This document shows positions 25,119 through 30,963 of a stretch of 30,963 bases of DNA, piece after piece. The position numbers and the translations under genes were made by a program. The notes under the pieces are model-generated. The model did no database searches. It was not told the origin of the DNA and saw only the letters and a list, made by a program, of their open reading frames with translations. Origin of the DNA: CAYZZA01 sp964482685 (GTDB lineage: Bacteria > Bacillota > Bacilli > Lactobacillales > Carnobacteriaceae_A); NCBI GenBank assembly GCA_964482685.1, contig CAYZZA010000011.1:1-30963 (forward strand). The letters are read 5' to 3'. Position 1 is the stretch's first letter. Each line of letters starts with the position of its first letter.

Positions 25119-27564
25119 AATTGACGGGATGACTTGCGCCTCTTGTGCACAAACTGTTGAAAAAGTAGCAGCACGTATCCCTGGAGTCAAAAATGCTTCT
25201 GTAAACTTAGCAACAGAATCCCTCCAAGTGACGTATGAAGGAGATGAGTTTAAAGAAGCTGAATTGGAAAGAGCCATTCAAGATGCAGGGTATACACCGG
25301 TAACGGAAGAGTCTGTTAACGAAGTTTACACGCTTGAAGGCATGACTTGCGCCTCTTGTGCACAAACGATTGAGCACTCTGTAAAAAATTTAACAGGTGT
25401 GAAACATGCATCTGTTAATTTAGCAACGGAAGAAATGAGTGTGACACATACGTCTTCTCTTTCCCCACAAGAGATTGAAAAAATTGTGTCAGAGGCAGGG
25501 TACAAAGCAGAGTTAAAAAATGCTGCAAGTGTGCAAACAACTACAAAGAAAAGAGAAGAACGAAAAGAAAAAGAGATGGACAAGCTAACAAGACGTTTAG
25601 TGATTTCAATTATCTTTGCGTTGCCCCTATTCATCCTTTCCATGGGGCACATGGTTGGAATGCCGGTACCGATGAGTATAAACCCAGATATCCATCCACT
25701 AAATTTTGCACTCCTACAGATGGGCCTGACACTACCGGTGCTAGTTGTGAGTGCGGATTATTTTAAACAAGGGTTCAAGACCCTTCTCAAAGGGCATCCC
25801 AATATGAACTCGTTGATTGCACTTGGAACGATGGCCGCATTTTTCTATAGTATATTTGCGACTATTCAAATTTTTCAAGGAGATCCAACGCGTGCGATGG
25901 ATCTATATTTTGAAACATCCGGAGTTATTTTAACCTTTCATACATTAGGAAAATACCTGGAAGAGCGTTCAAAAGGGCGTATGTCTAAGGCAATTGAAAA
26001 ACTAATTGAATTAGCCCCCACCACCGCACGAGTGGTTCGTGCGGGCGTTGAAGCTGAAATCCCGGTGTCTCAAGTCCAAAAAGGGGACATCATTCGGGTT
26101 CGACCAGGAGAGAAAGTCCCAGTGGATGGCACCATGATTAAAGGTCATTCGTCTGTTGACGAATCGATGTTAACTGGAGAGAGTATTCCAGTTGAAAAAC
26201 TTCCCGGCGATGACGTCATTGGAGCAAGTATGAACCAAACTGGTAGCATGGAGTATGAAGCAACGCGAGTGGGAGAAGAGACAATGTTGTCACAAATCAT
26301 TCAGCTTGTTGAAGAGGCTCAAGGATCCAAAGCCCCAATAGCAAAAATGGCTGATGTGATAACCGGTTACTTTGTTCCTATAGTGATGAGCATTGCCGTT
26401 TTGTCAGGGATAGCTTGGCTCTTGGCTGGGCAAGCACCTGGGTTTGCCTTAATGATTAGCATTTCTGTGCTTGTTATTGCGTGTCCCTGTGCTTTAGGGT
26501 TGGCAACCCCTACGGCGATTATGGTAGGAACTGGAAAAGGGGCTGAACATGGCATCTTAATTAAAAGTGGGACTGCATTGGAAACCGCTCATCATGCCGA
26601 TACTATTTTATTAGATAAAACAGGTACCATTACAGAAGGAAAACCAGAAGTGACTGATGTCCATGTGTTTTCGGATTTAACACAAAACCACATACTCAAG
26701 CTAGCTGCATCGGCTGAAGTAGGCTCTGAGCACCCACTTGGAGAAGCCATCGTGCGCAAAGCTACGGAGTTGTCTCTTTCTTTACTGGACGCAACTTCTT
26801 TCATCGCTCTTCCAGGACAAGGGATTGAAGCAGTAATTGACCAAGAAAGAGTCTTAATGGGCAACCAAAAATTGATGAGGTTAAAAAAGATTGAGATGAA
26901 AAAAGCAGAAATACTGGCGGACAACTTGGCAAATGAAGGGAAAACCCCAATGTATGTAGCGATTAATGGCTCGTTATCCGCAATTATTGCTGTAGCAGAT
27001 ACAGTCAAGCAGACAAGTGCAGAAGCAATTCAATCGCTACAAGCAAAAGGGCTAACAGTCATTATGTTAACAGGAGACAATGAACGAACAGCAAAAGCAA
27101 TTGCAACTAAAGTTGGCATTCAGCATGTGCGAAGTGATGTCTTGCCAGAAGATAAAGCCAATGAAGTCAAACGTCTCCAGCAAGAAGGCAAAAAAGTGGC
27201 GATGGTTGGGGATGGAATCAACGATGCCCCAGCTCTTGCGCAAGCAGATGTTGGAATTGCTGTGGGGTCAGGAACGGACATTGCAATGGAATCTGCAGAT
27301 GTTGTACTGATGCGTAATGATTTGAGAGCTGTTTCAGGAGCAATTGAACTCAGTCATGCGACCATTAAAAACATTAAAGAAAACTTGTTTTGGGCATTTG
27401 CCTATAACGTAGTGGGGATTCCTTTGGCAATGGGCTTGCTTTACATCTTTGGTGGTCCATTGCTAAGCCCTATGTTTGCAGCAGCAGCAATGAGTTTTAG
27501 TTCGGTCTCTGTATTGACAAACGCGCTGCGCCTTCGAAACTTTCGTCCATCCTATCGCGCATAA
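25102..27564 (+). CDS. copA: Cu(+)-exporting P1B-type ATPase CopA
   Basis: An 820-residue copper pump. Two N-terminal heavy-metal domains carry GMTCASC (C12/C15 and C83/C86). The CPC motif in the sixth membrane helix is at 461-463, the phosphorylated Asp is D505 in DKTGT, and SEHPLGEA and GDGINDAPA are present. The last helix has MSFSSVSVLTNALRL, part of the Cu(I) site of P1B-1 pumps. The start ATG at 25102 has AAAAGGGG nine bases upstream; an ATG at 25093 directly abuts that site. It is regulated by CopY. No copZ chaperone gene follows. The two HMA coding segments share an identical 26-base block. Confidence 0.95.
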   Translation: MKKTIEIDGMTCASCAQTVEKVAARIPGVKNASVNLATESLQVTYEGDEFKEAELERAIQDAGYTPVTEESVNEVYTLEGMTCASCAQTIEHSVKNLTGVKHASVNLATEEMSVTHTSSLSPQEIEKIVSEAGYKAELKNAASVQTTTKKREERKEKEMDKLTRRLVISIIFALPLFILSMGHMVGMPVPMSINPDIHPLNFALLQMGLTLPVLVVSADYFKQGFKTLLKGHPNMNSLIALGTMAAFFYSIFATIQIFQGDPTRAMDLYFETSGVILTFHTLGKYLEERSKGRMSKAIEKLIELAPTTARVVRAGVEAEIPVSQVQKGDIIRVRPGEKVPVDGTMIKGHSSVDESMLTGESIPVEKLPGDDVIGASMNQTGSMEYEATRVGEETMLSQIIQLVEEAQGSKAPIAKMADVITGYFVPIVMSIAVLSGIAWLLAGQAPGFALMISISVLVIACPCALGLATPTAIMVGTGKGAEHGILIKSGTALETAHHADTILLDKTGTITEGKPEVTDVHVFSDLTQNHILKLAASAEVGSEHPLGEAIVRKATELSLSLLDATSFIALPGQGIEAVIDQERVLMGNQKLMRLKKIEMKKAEILADNLANEGKTPMYVAINGSLSAIIAVADTVKQTSAEAIQSLQAKGLTVIMLTGDNERTAKAIATKVGIQHVRSDVLPEDKANEVKRLQQEGKKVAMVGDGINDAPALAQADVGIAVGSGTDIAMESADVVLMRNDLRAVSGAIELSHATIKNIKENLFWAFAYNVVGIPLAMGLLYIFGGPLLSPMFAAAAMSFSSVSVLTNALRLRNFRPSYRA

Positions 27565-27709
27565 GGGTTACCCTACACAAGTGAAAAGAAAGAAAAATCA
27601 TGCGTATATGAACGACAAAGAAGTTTGTGGTTGGCAAAAAGAGTCTAAAAAGTACGTAGTTTTTCTAAGTTCTTTGCTCTAAAAAATCGTTAGCTACACG
27701 CAAACACTT

Positions 27710-27766
27710 ATACCCATACTCCTTTATTTAAAGTAGAACCTTAGCTTTAATTACAGGGGTATTTTT
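27710..27766 (+). terminator. Possible weak terminator of copYA
   Basis: ATACCC (27710-27715) can pair with GGGTAT (27757-27762) followed by T, with an inner pairing TTAAAG/CTTTAA. The outer loop is large, so this is tentative. The rest of 27565-27809 shows nothing else; a 24-codon frame at 27608 lacks a ribosome binding site. Confidence 0.35.
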
Positions 27767-27827
27767 ATGTTCTGCATAGTTTTTATATATGTGTTTAAAG
27801 ATTATGATAGTTTTCTCATTTTAACAC

Positions 27828-27856
27828 TTGACATTGGTTCAGGTGTCAAGTAATCT
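27828..27856 (+). promoter_or_regulatory. Promoter of the T-box operon, with an inverted repeat
   Basis: TTGACA (27828-27833), a 17-base spacer, and TAATCT (27851-27856). CTTGACA-N10-TGTCAAG (27827-27850) forms a 7-bp inverted repeat spanning the -35 and the spacer end. TTCTCATTTTAA (27813-27824) lies three bases before the -35. Confidence 0.75.
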
Positions 27857-27862
27857 TAGTAC

Positions 27863-28148
27863 TAATCCAATACATGCAATGACGAAGAGAAAGATGTCTG
27901 TTTATTTTTAGAGAGTCGATGGGTGGTGAAAATCGATAATAAAGGACATTGATTATTCACTTCTGAGCAAATCGGTTGAACAAAGTAGACTGGTTCGGGT
28001 GCCTTCCGTTATCAAAGGATCAAACTGATAGGTTTGAAAAGAGATGACCTGAGGTCATAAATTTGGGTGGTACCACGGAAAGTAAATCTTTCGTCCCTGT
28101 AAGCATAGTTTATACAACTATGCTTACAGGAGCGAAAGATTTTTTTTT
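27863..28148 (+). promoter_or_regulatory. T-box riboswitch, apparent Phe (UUC) specifier
   Basis: A tRNA-sensing leader that couples uncharged tRNA to read-through. The T-box sequence GGGTGGTACCACGG is at 28065-28078. A terminator follows: AAATCTTTCG, then a 14-bp inner helix (CTGTAAGCATAGTT), closing with CGAAAGATTT and T's to 28148. Stem I contains AGAGAGTCGATGGGTGGTG (27910-27928) and its 3' side CACTTCTGAGC. The lower helix pairs GAAG (27884-27887) with CTTC, and the upper pairs GATGTC (27893-27898) with GACATT. The loop between them reads GATTATTCA, placing TTC (27956-27958) before the conserved A, i.e. a Phe codon. The T-box variable base is U (TGGU), which pairs with an A73 tRNA such as tRNA-Phe and not with tRNA-Trp (G73). 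The identity is inferred from register. Confidence 0.92.
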
Positions 28149-28171
28149 ATAAAAAACAAGGGGGAATAGAC

Positions 28172-29143
28172 ATGAGCAAGTGGAAAAGACTAATTGGATT
28201 AGCAGCAGTAAGTTTGGCAGTACTTGGAGGATGTGCAACAGAATCGGCAGAGGAAGAAGCGACATTTACAATAGGCATTAGCCAACTGGCTGATCATCCT
28301 GCCTTAGATGCCGCACGTGAAGGTTTTGAAGATGGGTTGAAAGAACTTGGAGTCGATGCACAAATTGAGTATAAAAATGCCCAAGGTGAAATTCCCAACA
28401 CTGTAGATATTGCACAGAAGTTTGTTCAAGACGACGTAGATTTAATTTACGCTATTGCTACACCAGCAGCACAATCAGCCAAGCAAGCGACATCAGAAGT
28501 CCCAGTTTTATTTAGCGCGGTAACCGATCCGGTACAGTCCGAGATTGTTGCAGATTGGGAAAAAGTAGGCGGCAACATCACAGGAACAAGTGATAAAGCA
28601 CCTGTTGAAGAACAATTGAAAATGTTCAAAGAAATCGATCCATCTATTGAAACCATTGGAATTTTATACAATACGAGTGAATCAAACTCAGAAATCCAAA
28701 TAAAAGAGATAGAAGAACTCGCCCCAGCGTTAGGGTTGAAAGTAGAAACAGTCGGAGTAAACAGTGTAAATGATTTGCCACAAGCGATTGATTCATTGTT
28801 AACAAAGGTAGACGCTGTCTATAACCTAAGTGACAATTTAGTGGCCAACTCGGTTGAACTTGTTTCTAAGAAATTGATCGAAAAAGGCATGATTTCTGTT
28901 TCAGCTGAAGAAACACAAGTTGAAGGTGGCATTTTAATCACAAATGGATTAAGCTATTACGAATTAGGCAAGCAAACAGCCCAACTGGCCAAAGACATTT
29001 TAGTGGACAAAAAAGAGATATCTGACATGCCGGTTGGACTTGCTGAGAAAACAGTTGTGACAGTAAACATGGAGACACTAAAAGCACTTGGATTGGATGA
29101 AGCATTGCCAATTTTTAAAGATGCCACACACGTAGGCGAATAA
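28172..29143 (+). CDS. ABC importer substrate-binding lipoprotein (COG2984/TrpX-like)
   Basis: A 323-residue lipoprotein of the ABC_sub_bind family (PF04392). The signal ends in LGGC with the modified Cys at residue 21. Typical stretches are FTIGISQLADHPALDAAREGF, DLIYAIATPAAQSA, VPVLFSAVTDPV, and a second lobe with IGILYNTSESNSE. Homologues called TrpX are linked to tryptophan uptake through Trp T-boxes, but the T-box here points to phenylalanine (inference). GGGGGAAT precedes the ATG, 23 bases after the terminator. First gene of a three-gene importer; it captures the ligand outside the cell. Confidence 0.9.
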   Translation: MSKWKRLIGLAAVSLAVLGGCATESAEEEATFTIGISQLADHPALDAAREGFEDGLKELGVDAQIEYKNAQGEIPNTVDIAQKFVQDDVDLIYAIATPAAQSAKQATSEVPVLFSAVTDPVQSEIVADWEKVGGNITGTSDKAPVEEQLKMFKEIDPSIETIGILYNTSESNSEIQIKEIEELAPALGLKVETVGVNSVNDLPQAIDSLLTKVDAVYNLSDNLVANSVELVSKKLIEKGMISVSAEETQVEGGILITNGLSYYELGKQTAQLAKDILVDKKEISDMPVGLAEKTVVTVNMETLKALGLDEALPIFKDATHVGE

Positions 29144-29165
29144 GTATAAGGATGAGTGAAGAGAC

Positions 29166-30065
29166 ATGAGTACGTTTTTAAGATTAGCAAGGCTATCGTT
29201 TTCATCACTGGAACAAGGATTGATTTTTTCTGTTTTAGCAATGGGTGTATTTATTACGTATAAAATACTGGATGTTTCCGATTTGTCTGTAGAGGGGACA
29301 TTTCCTTTAGGGGCATTTGTGTTCGCAAAGTTTGTATCGATGGATCAAGGGCCAGTAATTAGTACGGCTTGGGCATTTGTGGGAGGAGCTTTGGCAGGAT
29401 TATTGACAGCTATTTTGTTTACAAAGTTAAAAATCACGCCCTTACTCTCAGGGATTCTAACAATGACAATTTTATATTCGGTGAATCTACGAATCAATGG
29501 CAAATCGAACGTTCCTCTATTTGGGTATGAGTCTGTTTATAAATACGGGCACCCCATTCTGATCCTAGCAATCCTCGTCCTTGTGTTAAAGTTAGTGCTT
29601 GATTGGTTCTTAAAGACAGAAAAAGGATATTTGTTGATTGCGACTGGAGACAACGAATCTTTAGTTCGTTCATTAGGCCAAAATAGTGACTCTTATAAAG
29701 TGATGGGGCTAATGTTGTCTAACGGACTTGCTGCACTAAGTGGGGCATTAGCAGCGCAATCACAAGGTTTTGCAGACATCACCATGGGAAATTCAATAAT
29801 AGTTATTGCGCTTGCCTCCATTATTATTGGAGATGCTGTTCGAAAAGGCTCAAGTAAATTAAAATTGACCACTCGTGCGGTGATTGGAGCAGTGACTTAT
29901 CGAATCATTGGTGTTATTGCCATTGATAGAGGGTTGGAACCAACAGACCTAAAAATGATTAGTGCTGTTATTGTTATTATTTTCCTTTCTTACCATAATT
30001 TCTCAGATAAGATTTTCAAAAAGAAAAAAAGGAGCGGTTCTAAACATGTCACTCAAAATAACTAA
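29166..30065 (+). CDS. ABC importer permease (COG4120/TrpY-like)
   Basis: A 299-residue membrane protein with about eight helices, related to branched-chain amino acid-type (LivH-like) permeases. The N-terminal SLEQGLIFSVLAMGVFITYK and LDVSDLSVEGTFPLGAF, then LTMTILYSVNLRINGKSN, are typical of this group. The ATPase-contacting loop follows (GDNESLVRSLGQNSDSYKVMG). The C-terminal tail is basic and cytoplasmic. It starts 22 bases after the binding protein gene and overlaps the ATPase gene by 20 bases, so they are one operon. Confidence 0.9.
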   Translation: MSTFLRLARLSFSSLEQGLIFSVLAMGVFITYKILDVSDLSVEGTFPLGAFVFAKFVSMDQGPVISTAWAFVGGALAGLLTAILFTKLKITPLLSGILTMTILYSVNLRINGKSNVPLFGYESVYKYGHPILILAILVLVLKLVLDWFLKTEKGYLLIATGDNESLVRSLGQNSDSYKVMGLMLSNGLAALSGALAAQSQGFADITMGNSIIVIALASIIIGDAVRKGSSKLKLTTRAVIGAVTYRIIGVIAIDRGLEPTDLKMISAVIVIIFLSYHNFSDKIFKKKKRSGSKHVTQNN

Positions 30066-30813
30066 TTTAGCTAAAAAGTTTAACACAGGAACCGAGAATG
30101 AACTGACCGTTTTCCGCTCCTTCGATTTAGAAATTGAGCGCGGAAAGTGCACAGCAGTCTTAGGATCAAATGGATGTGGAAAGAGCACATTGTTTAATTT
30201 AATTGGTGGCTCCTTGTCTGTAGATGAAGGGGAAATTTGGTTAGAAGGTCAAGAAATATCGAAACAAAAAGAAGAAAAACGAGCCGAGCACATTGGGCGA
30301 GTGTACCAAGATCCTTCGATGGGTGTATCGCCTTCTTTAACCATTCTAGAAAACATGAGTATTGCGGACAAAAAAGGGGAAAGCTTTACCCTTCGTGCTC
30401 TTTTGAAAAAAGAAAAATTGCCTGAGTATAAACGTTTGCTCAAAGAATTGGATTTGGGATTAGAAACAAAACTGAATACGCAAGTGAAGTTTTTATCTGG
30501 AGGTCAAAGACAAGCATTGTCTCTTGTTATGGCGACGATGAAACAACCCCAATTGTTATTGTTGGATGAGCATACCGCTGCGCTAGATCCAAAAACTTCA
30601 TCGGTTATTATGCAGAAAACACGTGAATTTATACAAAAAGATGCAATTACAACACTTATGATTTCACACAATATGCGTGATGCACTGATGTATTCTGATC
30701 GTGTGATTATGTTGGATAAGGGTGAAATTGTTTTAGATAAACCAAGTGTGGAGATGACAGAGCAAGAGTTGATTGACATATACAGAGAAAAATTATATAC
30801 GATGAATTATTAA
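30046..30813 (+). CDS. ABC importer ATPase (COG1101/TrpZ-like)
   Basis: A 255-residue ATPase with Walker A GSNGCGKST, Q-loop RVYQDPSMGVSPSLTILENM, signature LSGGQRQ, Walker B LLLLDEHTAALD (the DEHTAALDPK variant is typical of this subgroup), and switch His in ISHNMRDA. AAAAAGGAG sets ATG 30046; an upstream in-frame ATG at 29962 lies far inside the permease gene and lacks a site. It powers the permease encoded upstream and ends the operon before a terminator. Confidence 0.92.
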   Translation: MSLKITNLAKKFNTGTENELTVFRSFDLEIERGKCTAVLGSNGCGKSTLFNLIGGSLSVDEGEIWLEGQEISKQKEEKRAEHIGRVYQDPSMGVSPSLTILENMSIADKKGESFTLRALLKKEKLPEYKRLLKELDLGLETKLNTQVKFLSGGQRQALSLVMATMKQPQLLLLDEHTAALDPKTSSVIMQKTREFIQKDAITTLMISHNMRDALMYSDRVIMLDKGEIVLDKPSVEMTEQELIDIYREKLYTMNY

Positions 30814-30860
30814 AGAAGTATGAGGTAAAGAGTGCTTGTGGTTATTCCAGAGTAGTATTT

Positions 30861-30893
30861 AAAAGATGAGAACATAACGTTCTCATCTTTTTT
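30861..30893 (+). terminator. Terminator of the T-box operon
   Basis: AAAAGATGAGAAC (30861-30873) pairs perfectly with GTTCTCATCTTTT (30879-30891), then T's. Confidence 0.9.
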
Positions 30894-30928
30894 GTGTAAA
30901 AAGAAAGAAAAACAAAAAGATTAGAGCA

Positions 30929-30963
30929 TTCTCATTTTAATGCTTGACATTGTTTGTGGTGTC
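30929..30963 (+). promoter_or_regulatory. Start of a second copy of the T-box operon promoter block (cut by window end)
   Basis: TTCTCATTTTAA (30929-30940), a three-base gap, and TTGACA (30944-30949), then TTGTTTGTGGTGTC. The order and spacing equal those at 27813-27846. The -10 and anything beyond lie outside the window. Confidence 0.65.

Noticed and set aside
27608..27682. A 24-codon frame (MNDKEVCGW...) downstream of copA
   Set aside because: No ribosome binding site, no promoter and no recognisable features; probably chance.
27811..27826. CodY box at the T-box operon promoter
   Set aside because: TTTTCTCATTTTAA differs from AATTTTCWGAAAATT at too many positions in its right half.
27951..27960. 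T-box specifier read as Trp (UGG), Ser (UCA) or Ile (AUU)
   Set aside because: UGG is not present in the specifier loop; UCA would need a G73 tRNA, which the TGGU antiterminator does not fit; AUU is out of the normal register, though not fully excluded.

Overview
The window looks like the chromosome of a low-GC Gram-positive of the order Lactobacillales. Evidence is the A-purine-rich Shine-Dalgarno sites, a T-box riboswitch, a CopY-type copper repressor, an Opp operon with lactococcal-style OppD, a Lys-type MurE next to an ATP-grasp ligase of the D-aspartate ligase family, and LmrCD/BmrCD-like exporters. An active GGDEF protein is uncommon in this order but known in Carnobacteriaceae-type genera, so that family is my best guess (inference, not proven). 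No phage, IS element, CRISPR array, rRNA or tRNA gene was seen.

Layout. 1-1136: the 3' part of a diguanylate cyclase whose C-terminal receiver is broken off and runs into a lipoprotein-like remnant. 1357-3795: a Lon-like ATP-dependent protease. 3796-7622: a leader with its own promoter, then a heterodimeric ABC multidrug exporter. 7623-16392: a peptide-utilisation operon (OppB, OppC, OppA, an M20 dipeptidase, OppD, OppF, an M20D amidohydrolase) preceded by a promoter, a 25-codon leader peptide rich in Val/Ile/Leu codons, mutually exclusive hairpins and an intrinsic terminator. 16505-19717 (minus): a YtrA-type GntR repressor, ABC ATPase, permease and anchored extracytoplasmic protein, driven by a consensus promoter inside a 23-bp-arm inverted repeat. 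19949-21361 (minus): a MATE exporter. 21520-24421 (minus): murE and an ATP-grasp cross-bridge ligase. 24581-27564: copY-copA with a cop box. 27828-30813: a T-box riboswitch with an apparent Phe (UUC) specifier controlling a three-gene ABC importer. At the right edge the promoter block of that operon begins again.

The main theme is amino-acid and peptide acquisition under RNA-level control. One operon appears to be governed by ribosome-mediated attenuation that senses branched-chain aminoacyl-tRNA. The other is governed by a T-box that senses a tRNA, most likely tRNA-Phe. Their promoters and the one at the right edge share a 12-bp motif. The strongest candidates for something new are the leader-peptide attenuator on the opp operon and the Phe-type T-box on a transporter family usually labelled as tryptophan uptake.
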